Shown piece by piece: positions 15,806-23,725 of a stretch of 64,000 nucleotides of DNA. How positions within the stretch are numbered: the first letter of the stretch is position 1; every line of letters begins with the position of its first letter. The DNA lies in NCBI GenBank assembly GCA_011050525.1, contig DRFO01000012.1, positions 62,001-126,000 of the forward strand, in the 5' to 3' direction. This DNA is from Halopseudomonas xinjiangensis (GTDB lineage: Bacteria > Pseudomonadota > Gammaproteobacteria > Pseudomonadales > Pseudomonadaceae). The position numbers were made by a program, and so were the translations under genes. A model generated the notes under the pieces. The model made no database searches. It saw nothing but the letters and a program-made list of their open reading frames with translations, and was not told the DNA's origin.

Positions 15806-16720
15806 ATGGATTATCTAAACATACAAACGTACGAAGAGCTGTTAGTCAGGGAAGGCTTTCATCCTGACCTTGACTTCTACCCAAAGGGCGAGCGCCGCTT
15901 TGGCGATGTGCTAGGACCGTACCGATTTGTAAAAAAGATCCTGTGTGGTATCTCCAGCTGCCACACGCCCCACTTGCACGGCTATCTGATCACCACGAGT
16001 GACGGCTTCGAAACGGCCATTGGAGGCGACTGCGGCGCTCGCCATTTCGGCGTGCGGTTCACCAAAGAGCGGAGGCGCGTCGAGTCCGCGATGAGGCGCG
16101 ACCAACGGATTAAGGCGATTCAAAACCTGATCCTTACTCTTCCGGACATGATTACTACGATACGCCAACTCGAAAACGACTATCGCACCCTACAAGACCT
16201 CAAAATGCGTCTGATGGGCGCTACCACACCGAACTTCGTGAAGCAGCTCAAGGAGCGAGCCGAACGCGACGGGGCCACGATAACTCGAAGTGAGCCGATG
16301 ACGAAGGACGAAGCAGCCGCTTACTTTGCTACTAGCAACAAGCAGAATCGGACAAAACAGGATTGGCCACAGAAGGAGGTCTTTGTCGCGAAGCTGGACG
16401 GGCTTTCTTTTTTCAAGGTGCAGTTCAAGGATTTGCTCGTGACAAACCTGCTCGAGCCGCTGAATCGTTTGAGCCAAACCAGGGCAGAAGAGATCGAGGA
16501 AATGGGGCCAAAGGAACTCGCTCGAACGGCCAAATGGGTAGGCAACGTCCCTCGCGAAATCGCTAATGCACAAAGCGCGATCGATGCAGGAAAGAGGTTC
16601 TTCGCAGCTGATAACATCAGCAAGCTCGTCCATCTAGGGGCTGACAACTCAGCGCTCGCGCCGATGATATTGGACCTGCGCGGGCAGTCAGATTCGTCAA
16701 TTCGCCCCGTTGTCGCATGA
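15806..16720 (+). CDS. Cys/His-motif hypothetical protein paired with PIN nuclease
   Basis: Starting from the ATG at 15806 (15788 is possible), the protein has about 304 residues. Near residues 47-58 it has the pattern CGISSCHTPHLHG, followed by GGDCGARHFG around residues 73-82, which could bind zinc. Residues 95-150 look like a long helix or coiled coil, and a second helical region lies in the C-terminal half. I know this motif pair only from uncharacterised proteins. The PIN gene starts 35 bp downstream on the same strand, suggesting a two-gene operon. Defence or regulatory function is inferred from context only. Confidence 0.6.
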   Translation: MDYLNIQTYEELLVREGFHPDLDFYPKGERRFGDVLGPYRFVKKILCGISSCHTPHLHGYLITTSDGFETAIGGDCGARHFGVRFTKERRRVESAMRRDQRIKAIQNLILTLPDMITTIRQLENDYRTLQDLKMRLMGATTPNFVKQLKERAERDGATITRSEPMTKDEAAAYFATSNKQNRTKQDWPQKEVFVAKLDGLSFFKVQFKDLLVTNLLEPLNRLSQTRAEEIEEMGPKELARTAKWVGNVPREIANAQSAIDAGKRFFAADNISKLVHLGADNSALAPMILDLRGQSDSSIRPVVA

Positions 16721-16755
16721 CATTCGGTCCCCGGGAAACTTAGGGAGAAGTTTAG

Positions 16756-17865
16756 ATGAATTCTAGTGGTTTCGATTCGATTGTGGTGGACACCTCGATT
16801 TTTATCAGTAATGGCCTTCGACTTGAGCGCGGACTGTTAGGGAAGCTATCGCAGTTTCAGCGCAGCCCGGTTGATCTGATACTGCCGGACGTCATCAGGA
16901 GCGAACTACAAAAGCATCTGGAGTCTAAAACAAAAGAAGTCAAGCTTAAGCTAGAGAGAGCGTTGAACGATGCAAGCGATCACTTGGCTAGCGAAGGAAA
17001 TGCATCGGATGAGCACAGCGTTGCTGTCGCCGACATTCCGGCCTTTGTAGAAGGACGCATACGAGATTTTTGTAATCGGATCGGTGCAGTTCCCTTCGAG
17101 TGCGGGGTTCACGTATCGGTAACCGAAGTTCTTTCTCGATATTTTTTGAGCGAAGCTCCTTTCGCTGAAACTGGGAGTAAAAAAGCGGAGTTTCCCGATG
17201 CGATTGTACTGATGGCGATCCACAACTGGGCAGAAAAGGAAAACCGCGACGTACTGCTCGTTTCAAATGATAAAGGCTGGGAAAACTACTGCGCCTCGGC
17301 GAGCCGGTTGACATGCGTGGCCGACCTTTCCGAAGCGCTAGTCCTTTTCAACGAGACCAATGCGGTATATGAGTTTGTAGCTAGGCTTGAGAGCGAGCTG
17401 GACGCGGGTCGCGCTGTTTCGTTTACACGCCAGGTGGAGGAGGGACTTTCTCGAGCCTTAGACGGGATCACCCCAGAACAAGAAGCAGATTCTTACCTAT
17501 ATTGGGAACCAGATGGCTGCAGCGCTACATTCCAAAACTTCGCTTTGGTCGAAAATAAATTTTCTATAATCGACCAATACGAAGATTGGGTAGCGCTGTC
17601 TACCGTCGCAACCATCGGGATTGAAGCGGAAGGAGATTTTTCATTATCGGTTCACGATTCTATCGATGGAGATTATGTCCCGATGGGAGGAGTCACCGCC
17701 TCGGCAGAGGCCGTTTTCGAATCGGAAATATTGATTACTGTATCTGGTGACATATTTGGATCGATTGACCAGCTGGAAGTGATCGACGTTGAAGTTCTTG
17801 ATCCAATTACAAGCGTTGACTTCGGAACGATAGAACCTGATTTCGGGAACGACTATCACGACTAA
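16756..17865 (+). CDS. PIN-domain ribonuclease-like protein with C-terminal extension
   Basis: This 369-residue protein has an N-terminal PIN nuclease fold (residues 8-195) with the expected acidic residues: Asp12 in VVDTS, Glu50 in RSEL, Asp148 in EFPDAIVL and Asp172 in SNDKGW. The spacing resembles the large DUF4935-type PIN proteins. Residues 240-369 form a separate acidic, beta-rich domain of unknown type. A GGGAGAAG ribosome-binding site precedes the ATG. In the lines I counted, base composition is near 50% GC, visibly lower than the primase region. This fits recently acquired cargo. Likely an RNA-cutting effector. Confidence 0.8.
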   Translation: MNSSGFDSIVVDTSIFISNGLRLERGLLGKLSQFQRSPVDLILPDVIRSELQKHLESKTKEVKLKLERALNDASDHLASEGNASDEHSVAVADIPAFVEGRIRDFCNRIGAVPFECGVHVSVTEVLSRYFLSEAPFAETGSKKAEFPDAIVLMAIHNWAEKENRDVLLVSNDKGWENYCASASRLTCVADLSEALVLFNETNAVYEFVARLESELDAGRAVSFTRQVEEGLSRALDGITPEQEADSYLYWEPDGCSATFQNFALVENKFSIIDQYEDWVALSTVATIGIEAEGDFSLSVHDSIDGDYVPMGGVTASAEAVFESEILITVSGDIFGSIDQLEVIDVEVLDPITSVDFGTIEPDFGNDYHD

Positions 17866-17896
17866 ACGCCCGAGAGGTGGCGTCGCCAATCGGAAT

Positions 17897-19171
17897 TCAC
17901 GCCACAGCCCTCCTAGCAAGCGGCAGGACGTTGCCGTGAATCTGGCCCAGAAGGTACGCCGTAACTCGACCTTGCGCCTCTCTAAGCGTTGCTCCAAGCG
18001 CTGAGCCGTGAATATACCCGCCCGTTACCCCGGGCAGCTGGTGGTTGAGCAGAAGCTTGATGGTAAACGGGTCCATGCCCACAGCGGCGGCGGCGGTTGC
18101 GTACGAGTGGCGCAGCGCGTGGGGATTAACCAGCCCCTTGACCTTCACATGTGCCTCAGTGAGATGCCCGGACGCTGAGAAGTGCGAAGGAAAGAGCCAA
18201 GGGTGATCCTTACCAAATACCTCAACGTTCTCCTTGACCCGCTGACGGAGCATGTCCACCAAGAAGCCAGACAGCGGAAGGTCGAAGGCCCGCTTCGGCC
18301 CGCCCTTGGGATTGGGCACGTGCAGGAACCCGTTTTCTAAATCCAAATGCTCCATGCGGGCCTCGCTTGCCGCGCCCCGGCGCATACCCGTAAACGCGAG
18401 AAAGATATACCAATCTCGTGTCACCGGATTACGGAGCCCTTGCACGGCGGCCCAATAGGCGGGCCAGTCGGTAACAATGACGTTCCGGCGCTTCTCGTCG
18501 TTGAAGTCCACCGCGTCCGTGGGCGGCGGCGGGAGGTCGCGCATTTTGCGCCGGGCATGGCGATAGACCGCCCGGACGAGTCGCATGGTCTGGTTGGCCG
18601 CCACTGGGCCGTTGTTCTTGGTAATGGCGCGGTGGCGCTCATCGACGCCGAGGGTGTCGTCGCCAATTTCCCGCAGCGGGCGGTCGGCCCAGTCCTTGAG
18701 GTAACGCTCGAAAAGATTGCGATAGCCCTGCACAGTGCTTGGTCGGCGGGCCTTACGCTCGCAGCGATCAATATACGAGTCCAGCGCCTGACCGAAGGTG
18801 AACTCCTTCTTCGCCACTGGCTGTGCCTCGGGTTCGGCGGGCTTGTTAGGGTCGATGCCTGCCCGGAGCTGGCCAATTACGTCCTGAGCCTTCGCCCGGA
18901 CAGCCTCGATTGAAAGGAACTGCTTTGCGTCGCCCAAGCGGACGCGGCGGGTGCCGAGCTTCACGCGCCGCCCCTGGACATCTCGTTCTTCGGAGTACAG
19001 GTCGCGCTGAACTGCAAACGACTTCGAGTTGGCGTTCACGACGACCATCAGCCCAGGCGTAAGGATGTCGCGGACGGAGTACGATAGAACCCTGCCGCGC
19101 TCGTCGCGCTCAGCTGGTGGCAGGTTCTCGACGAAACGGATGGTTAGCTTTGTGGGGTTGTATTTGGCCAT
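17897..19171 (-). CDS. Tyrosine recombinase/integrase of element 2
   Basis: This 424-residue integrase has an N-terminal DUF4102-like region (SVRDILTPGLMVVVNANSKS), a core-binding domain near residues 130-215 and a C-terminal catalytic domain. The catalytic motifs are Arg in FTGMRRGAASEARM, His-x-x-Arg in PHALRHSYATAAA and Tyr386 in GGYIHG. It shares little visible sequence with the element 1 integrase, although both target a tRNA-Leu 3' half. It starts 178 bp from the right att copy. A GCGCACCGT/GCGAACCGT pair lies 32-51 bp upstream of its start. Confidence 0.92.
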   Translation of the reverse strand: MAKYNPTKLTIRFVENLPPAERDERGRVLSYSVRDILTPGLMVVVNANSKSFAVQRDLYSEERDVQGRRVKLGTRRVRLGDAKQFLSIEAVRAKAQDVIGQLRAGIDPNKPAEPEAQPVAKKEFTFGQALDSYIDRCERKARRPSTVQGYRNLFERYLKDWADRPLREIGDDTLGVDERHRAITKNNGPVAANQTMRLVRAVYRHARRKMRDLPPPPTDAVDFNDEKRRNVIVTDWPAYWAAVQGLRNPVTRDWYIFLAFTGMRRGAASEARMEHLDLENGFLHVPNPKGGPKRAFDLPLSGFLVDMLRQRVKENVEVFGKDHPWLFPSHFSASGHLTEAHVKVKGLVNPHALRHSYATAAAAVGMDPFTIKLLLNHQLPGVTGGYIHGSALGATLREAQGRVTAYLLGQIHGNVLPLARRAVA

Positions 19172-19202
19172 TGTGGCTGCTCCTTGGTTAGTCCAAGAGG
19201 CA

Positions 19203-19222
19203 GCGCACCGTCCGCGAACCGT
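19203..19222. promoter_or_regulatory. GCGAACCGT-type pair upstream of integrase 2
   Basis: GCGCACCGT at 19203-19211 and GCGAACCGT at 19214-19222 are 11 bp apart and sit 32-51 bp upstream of the minus-strand integrase start, a position suited to promoter control. They belong to the element-wide motif family. Confidence 0.5.
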
Positions 19223-19349
19223 GCGGGCTGCAGACCGGGGCTGCCTCTGGATACTGAACTCTTGAGTAAACAGCCGTCGCAGCCAATCAGTTTGTTGAGA
19301 TACGGAGCCTAAATGCCTGTAAACGCTTGCGAATGATGGCTACACGTGA

Positions 19350-19409
19350 ACTTAAAATCCCTCGGAGGCAACTCCGTGCCGGTTCGATTCCGGCTCCGGG
19401 CACCATCTA
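19350..19409 (+). repeat. att site: 3' half of tRNA-Leu(UAA), right end of element 2
   Basis: The sequence begins with ACTTAAAATCCCTCGG and ends with the T arm, acceptor strand and CCA at 19405, plus TCTA beyond it. The first 16 and last 34 nt equal the copy at 6107-6166. Between them the variable arm reads CGGAG-GCAA-CTCCG instead of CGGGG-GTAA-CCCCG, so the stem differs by one compensated pair. From here on the gene content is ordinary core genome. The 236 bp from 19410 to 19645 show no gene. Confidence 0.9.
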
Positions 19410-19645
19410 ACATGCGGCTTTCAGCGATACGGTACTTTTCCGGTCTTTTCCGCAAAACCTGATCTTTTTCCTGTTCCGCAAAAAGCTTTCCTTCCGTAAT
19501 TTTCGGGTGGAGCGACTATTTGGCTATTAAATGCTGCTTGGCTGAATCTTTGCCTCCTCCTCTGTATCACCTTGTCTTCCGACACGAACTATTACTGGCT
19601 GTGGCCGTCCCAATTCAACAGGTTTTAGTTTGACAGGGGATTGGT

Positions 19646-20521
19646 ATGGCGATGATGGATTTGCGGGGCGTGGGTTTCTGGACGGTGATCAAGAGAACTC
19701 TCAAGGGCTTCTCCGAGGATGACATGTCCACCTATGCTGCTGCGCTCGCCTACAGGGCTCTGTTTGCCTTGTTCCCCTTCACGCTGTTTCTGATTGCGCT
19801 GCTTGGCTTTCTTAATGTTCCGGAGTTTTTCGATTGGCTGCGTGAGCAGGCTAGTATTGCGCTGCCCCCGGCCGCCATGGAAGAAGTCAACCCCGTTATC
19901 GATCAGCTTCAAGAGGAAAGAGGCGGGTTGGTGTCTGCGGGTATTCTGATTGCGCTCTGGACCGCTTCAGTCGGTGTTCGCGCGCTGATGAACGCCATGA
20001 ACAACGCCTACGACGTGGAAGAAGGCCGCCCTGTCTGGAAGCTGACGATACTCTCCATTATTTATACGGTGGGAATAGCTCTCATGCTGCTGGCAGCAGC
20101 CGGAATCATGATAACCGGCTCCCAAGTCATGGAATGGCTGGCCGGCGTGGTGGGATTCGAGGACTCGGTATTGACTCTGTGGGCCGTGTTGCGCTGGCCG
20201 CTTGCCGCCTTGCTGCTGACGACGGTGGTTGCCCTTCTTTACTATTTTGCTCCGGATGTTGAGCAGGAGTTTCGTTTCATCACCCCAGGCTCGGTGGTTG
20301 CTGTGATTGTGTGGATAGTCGCGTCAATCGGGTTTGGAATCTATGTGCAGAACTTTGGTAATTACGACGCGATATATGGAAGCATCGGCACGATCATTAT
20401 TCTGATGTTGTACTTCTATATATCGTCCGCGGTATTACTGCTTGGCGCCGAGATGAACGCGGTTATCGAGCATGCCTCCGTTGAGGGCAAGGAACAGGGT
20501 GACAAGGAAGTGAACGGCTAA
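19646..20521 (+). CDS. YihY/UPF0761 (BrkB-like) inner-membrane protein
   Basis: This 291-residue polytopic membrane protein has about six hydrophobic segments. The family-typical start is visible (AAALAYRALFALFPFTLFLI), as is a late membrane segment with IYGSIGTIIILMLYFYISS. Members are uncharacterised or described as virulence factor BrkB family. A ribonuclease role was once suggested for homologues but is not supported by catalytic motifs here. AGGGGA precedes the ATG. It is the first core gene after the element junction. Confidence 0.88.
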   Translation: MAMMDLRGVGFWTVIKRTLKGFSEDDMSTYAAALAYRALFALFPFTLFLIALLGFLNVPEFFDWLREQASIALPPAAMEEVNPVIDQLQEERGGLVSAGILIALWTASVGVRALMNAMNNAYDVEEGRPVWKLTILSIIYTVGIALMLLAAAGIMITGSQVMEWLAGVVGFEDSVLTLWAVLRWPLAALLLTTVVALLYYFAPDVEQEFRFITPGSVVAVIVWIVASIGFGIYVQNFGNYDAIYGSIGTIIILMLYFYISSAVLLLGAEMNAVIEHASVEGKEQGDKEVNG

Positions 20522-20608
20522 CCGACGCGTCTGTCATGCTCCGAGAGAGCTAGCCTACCCCCAACGAGCCCGCCAATGCGTTATGCTGCGCCTTTGGACA
20601 GCAGCGAG

Positions 20609-21982
20609 ATGACCAGCATGGCGCAATACGATTTTGATCTTTTTGTCATTGGGGCCGGCTCCGGCGGAGTCAGGGCCAGCCGCATGGCGGCCAGTTACGG
20701 TGCGAGGGTAGGTGTTGCCGAAGATCTGTATCTTGGTGGCACCTGTGTGAATGTAGGCTGCGTCCCGAAGAAGCTGTTTGCCTACGCTGCGCATTTTGCT
20801 GAAGACTTCGAAGACGCTGAAGGGTACGGGTGGGATCTTGCCAAGGCCGGCTTTACCTGGAGCCGCCTGCTCGACAACAAGAATGCCGAGATCACTCGCC
20901 TGAACGGCATTTACCGAAATTTGCTGGTGTCTGCTGGCGTTACCCTGGTAGAAGGCCGAGCCCGCTTTGTTGACTCCCATACCGTCGCTATCGCCGACAG
21001 AACCTATACCGCAGAACGCATCCTGATCGCTACTGGCGGATGGCCGCACATACCCGAATTTCCCGGCCAGGAACATGTCATCAGTTCAAACGACGTGTTT
21101 TTTCTAAAGGACCTGCCCAAGCGGGCCGTAGTGGTGGGGGGCGGTTATATAGCCATCGAATTCGCCAGCATTTTTCACGGACTGGGTTGTGATACCAGTC
21201 TTCTTTACCGGGGTGAGTTGTTTCTTCGTGGTTTCGACAAGGAGGTTCGCGAGCACATGGCGCGTACGATGGAGCAGAAGGGATTGGATCTTCGCTTCAA
21301 TGCTGACGTGTCGCGAGTGGATCGTCTGGAGAATGGTTGCCTGCAGGTGACGATGCTCGACGGCACCCGCATCGAAACGGACTTGGTTCTGTACGCAACG
21401 GGGCGACGACCTAATCTTGCGGGTCTGGGGCTGCAGAATACCGACGTCACGCTAGATGACAAGGGCTTTGTCGAGGTCGATAAGCAGTATCAGACCGCTG
21501 ATCCGGCCATCTTCGCCATCGGTGACGTGACTCCCACGGTTCAATTGACGCCGGTAGCGCTTGCCGAAGGTATGGCGCTCGCTCGAAGACTTTATCAGCC
21601 TGCAGATTATCGTCCGGTGGACTACGACGACATCGCAACGGCGGTCTTCTGCATTCCCAATATTGCCACGCTAGGCCTTACCGAAGAACAGGCCAGGGAA
21701 CGGGGACACACGCTAAAGGTGTACGAAAGCCGCTTTCGCGCGATGCGGAACACCATGGCCGGACGCTCGGAGCAGAGCTTCATGAAGTTGGTGGTGGACA
21801 AGGCGACCGACCGAGTTCTGGGCGTGCACATGATTGGTCCCGAAGCGGGGGAGATCATTCAGGGGCTCGCCGTCGCGGTCAAGGCAGGCGCCACCAAGGC
21901 GGTATTCGATGCCACGCTGGGAATTCATCCTACGGCTGCTGAAGAGTTTGTTACCATGCGCACCCCAACGCGGGAGGATTAG
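20609..21982 (+). CDS. gor: Glutathione-disulfide reductase
   Basis: This flavoenzyme reduces glutathione disulfide with NADPH in the cytosol. The FAD-binding Gly motif ([13 protein letters not shown]) is at the N-terminus, the redox-active disulfide lies in [14 protein letters not shown], the NADPH-binding region has [14 protein letters not shown], and the FAD-binding end reads [16 protein letters not shown]. The C-terminal dimerisation domain carries the active-site His in [13 protein letters not shown]. Length is about 457 residues, normal for the family. The start could be 20609 or 20618; neither has a strong ribosome-binding site. Confidence 0.93.
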   Translation: MTSMAQYDFDLFVIGAGSGGVRASRMAASYGARVGVAEDLYLGGTCVNVGCVPKKLFAYAAHFAEDFEDAEGYGWDLAKAGFTWSRLLDNKNAEITRLNGIYRNLLVSAGVTLVEGRARFVDSHTVAIADRTYTAERILIATGGWPHIPEFPGQEHVISSNDVFFLKDLPKRAVVVGGGYIAIEFASIFHGLGCDTSLLYRGELFLRGFDKEVREHMARTMEQKGLDLRFNADVSRVDRLENGCLQVTMLDGTRIETDLVLYATGRRPNLAGLGLQNTDVTLDDKGFVEVDKQYQTADPAIFAIGDVTPTVQLTPVALAEGMALARRLYQPADYRPVDYDDIATAVFCIPNIATLGLTEEQARERGHTLKVYESRFRAMRNTMAGRSEQSFMKLVVDKATDRVLGVHMIGPEAGEIIQGLAVAVKAGATKAVFDATLGIHPTAAEEFVTMRTPTRED

Positions 21983-22019
21983 ATTTCAGCCTCCTTCACA
22001 AGTTCTGGAGCTTGCACGG

Positions 22020-22661
22020 ATGAACTGGCTGTACGCATTTGATCTGTTCGGTGTGGCGGTATTTGCGATCACCGGTGCGCTGATGGCGGGGCGTAAGTCC
22101 ATGGACCTGTTCGGTGTGCTGGTAATCGCCATCATTACCGCTCTGGGTGGCGGCACCCTGCGCGACGTCATCCTGGATAATCACCCGGTTAGCTGGATTG
22201 GCAATGACTGGTACATCCTGGTGGCGGTCGTGGCGGCGGTTGGAACGGTGATATGGGTGCGTTTCACCCGCCCTATCCACGAGACAGGCCTTCTCGTAGC
22301 AGACGCATTCGGATTGGCGGTGTTTACGGTCATCGGCACCCAGGTTGCCTTGCAACACGATGTGCCGGTCAGTGCCGCCGTTATCATGGGCGTGATGACC
22401 GGTGTGGCAGGCGGCGTAATGCGCGATATCGTCTGTAATGAGATTCCGTTGATATTCCACAAGGAGATCTACGCCACAGCCTGCATTGTCGGTTCCCTTG
22501 TCTATATTTTGCTGCGCTACCTGGACATGCCCCCAAACCTGGATATCGCCATTGCGATCCTGACGGTGCTTTCCATAAGGCTGGCGGCCATTCGGTGGCA
22601 TCTGGCGCTTCCACGATTTCATCTGCTGGACCGTGAACGTCCACCCGCTGACGATCAATGA
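22020..22661 (+). CDS. TRIC/UPF0126 family cation-channel-like membrane protein
   Basis: The ATG at 22020 gives 213 residues. Two repeated three-helix units are seen, each with the family glycine-rich signature: GGGTLRDVIL in the first and AGGVMRDIVCNEIP in the second. Bacterial TRIC homologues form trimeric channels for monovalent cations. The longer frame upstream of 22020 overlaps gor and is unlikely. It follows gor by 37 bp and converges with the copper chaperone gene, overlapping it by 7 bp. Confidence 0.88.
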   Translation: MNWLYAFDLFGVAVFAITGALMAGRKSMDLFGVLVIAIITALGGGTLRDVILDNHPVSWIGNDWYILVAVVAAVGTVIWVRFTRPIHETGLLVADAFGLAVFTVIGTQVALQHDVPVSAAVIMGVMTGVAGGVMRDIVCNEIPLIFHKEIYATACIVGSLVYILLRYLDMPPNLDIAIAILTVLSIRLAAIRWHLALPRFHLLDRERPPADDQ

Positions 22662-23152
22662 TGTTGGTGCGCACCGCTATCGTGTGGCGGCTCTGATCCG
22701 GCCGGCTCGGGAACTTCCTCACCGATCTTTACGATAACCTCTACCGCGCCGGCTTTCTCGAAATCCAGGGTCAACGGAAATTCGTCCCCGCTGACGAGGG
22801 GCTCGCGCAAATCGAATAGCATGATGTGCAAGCCGCCTGGTTCAAAGATGACCGTCTGGCCGGAAGCGATATCCACGCGCTCCGTTTGCTGCATTTTCAT
22901 CAAGCCATCGACATGAAGGTGTTCATGCATCTGCGCATACTCCGCTATGGGTGACCTAACTCCCAGCAACGAGTCGGCGGTCTGGCCGTGGTTTTCGATG
23001 CGCAGATAGGCTGCGCCTGTAGGGGCCACTGGTGGCAGAGGGCGGGACCAGGGATGATCGATATGCAAATCGCCCGCCTTGAATTCATGTGCCGACAGTT
23101 GAGCCGATATGAGTACAGCCGTCAGCATCACTCCCCATTTCGCTAATGTCAT
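22655..23152 (-). CDS. Periplasmic copper chaperone PCu(A)C
   Basis: This 165-residue protein has a signal peptide (MTLAKWGVMLTAVLISAQLS, cleavage near AHEF) and the PCu(A)C fold. The copper ligands are visible as YAQMHEHLH, LMKMQQ and GGLHIMLF, fitting the H-M-H-M pattern that binds Cu(I). The C-terminus is His-rich (HDSGAHQHH). The protein delivers copper to periplasmic sites such as cytochrome oxidase CuA. It is transcribed away from the PilZ gene, and a 16-bp palindrome lies about 120 bp upstream of its start. Confidence 0.9.
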   Translation of the reverse strand: MTLAKWGVMLTAVLISAQLSAHEFKAGDLHIDHPWSRPLPPVAPTGAAYLRIENHGQTADSLLGVRSPIAEYAQMHEHLHVDGLMKMQQTERVDIASGQTVIFEPGGLHIMLFDLREPLVSGDEFPLTLDFEKAGAVEVIVKIGEEVPEPAGSEPPHDSGAHQHH

Positions 23153-23270
23153 CCACAGGCTCCTAAGCAGAATAAAGACGCCAGAGTAACCTGCTGAAGG
23201 GCCAGAGGAAAGCGTACCGAGTGGCGTGGGTTGCTTGACCAGGGTGTGACAAAGCCGTGCAAGAAATGTG

Positions 23271-23286
23271 ATTAGGTTTACCTAAT
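23271..23286. promoter_or_regulatory. Perfect 16-bp palindrome ATTAGGTTTACCTAAT
   Basis: Six-base arms ATTAGG and CCTAAT flank a 4-nt centre in the divergent space between the copper chaperone and the PilZ gene. It has the look of an operator for a dimeric repressor. TTAGG/CCTAA half-sites recall DtxR/IdeR-type metal regulators, but the match is partial. Confidence 0.4.
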
Positions 23287-23363
23287 TTCATGCATTTGTG
23301 GCTGTTAGCCAGCACCAGAATACAGCACACTAGCGACAAGGGCATTTCATCAAGTGGTCAGGG

Positions 23364-23723
23364 ATGCATACCACAGTAAGCGAGCCGAACATGAGTGAAA
23401 GGCGGAAACTGGAGCGTCAACAAGTGAGCAGCAGCCTGGAGGTCTTCGACCTCGACAATGGTGAACTACTGGGAAGGGTGGTGGATCTGCATATAGAAGG
23501 ACTGATGTTGCTGAGCGAAAAGCCCATTGAGATGTTCAAATCGTTTGCACTGCAGGTCAATTTGCCGATGACCCTGAACGGCGTGACCGAGTTTTTTGTG
23601 GACGCAGAAAGCATGTGGGGCAGGGAAAGTATCGCTGGCGGGCAGTTCTGGACGGGATTGCACTTCACAAGCCTGCCGGATGACGCCCGGCAGTGCATTG
23701 AGAAGATGGTCGCTAGCCGCTAG
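23364..23723 (+). CDS. PilZ domain protein
   Basis: This single-domain protein of about 119 residues has the PilZ c-di-GMP-binding pattern: an ERRKLERQQV region providing the RxxxR loop, and LGRVVDLHIEGLMLLSEKP corresponding to the D/NxSxxG strand, here with His-Ile-Glu-Gly. The usual Ser is replaced, so ligand affinity may be altered. The start may be 23364 (AGGG precedes it) or 23391. Confidence 0.85.
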   Translation: MHTTVSEPNMSERRKLERQQVSSSLEVFDLDNGELLGRVVDLHIEGLMLLSEKPIEMFKSFALQVNLPMTLNGVTEFFVDAESMWGRESIAGGQFWTGLHFTSLPDDARQCIEKMVASR

Positions 23724-23725
23724 GT

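Larger units (their letters stand above)
6107..19409. mobile_element. Integrative element 2, candidate phage satellite (about 13.2 kb)
   Basis: The element is bounded by direct repeats of a tRNA-Leu(UAA) 3' half and has its own integrase at the right end. It carries an AlpA-like HTH gene, a primase-helicase, an iteron-rich putative origin, a terminase small-subunit-like gene and mostly hypothetical cargo. No large terminase, portal, capsid, tail, holin or lysin gene is visible. Known satellites (P4-like elements, PICIs) share size, gene content and tRNA integration, and many encode a small terminase that redirects helper packaging. Satellite status is inferred from this gene content. Confidence 0.75.

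Noticed and set aside
1-19409. Single composite element instead of two
   Set aside because: Two distinct integrases, two replication modules and an internal att copy argue for two separate elements, although co-mobilisation cannot be excluded.
23271-23286. IdeR/DtxR iron box
   Set aside because: Only the TTAGG and CCTAA half-sites agree. The spacing and centre differ from the 19-bp IdeR box, so it is listed as an orphan palindrome only.
23163-23345. 60-residue minus-strand frame upstream of the copper chaperone
   Set aside because: No ribosome-binding site, overlaps the promoter region and the palindrome, and its composition does not look coding.
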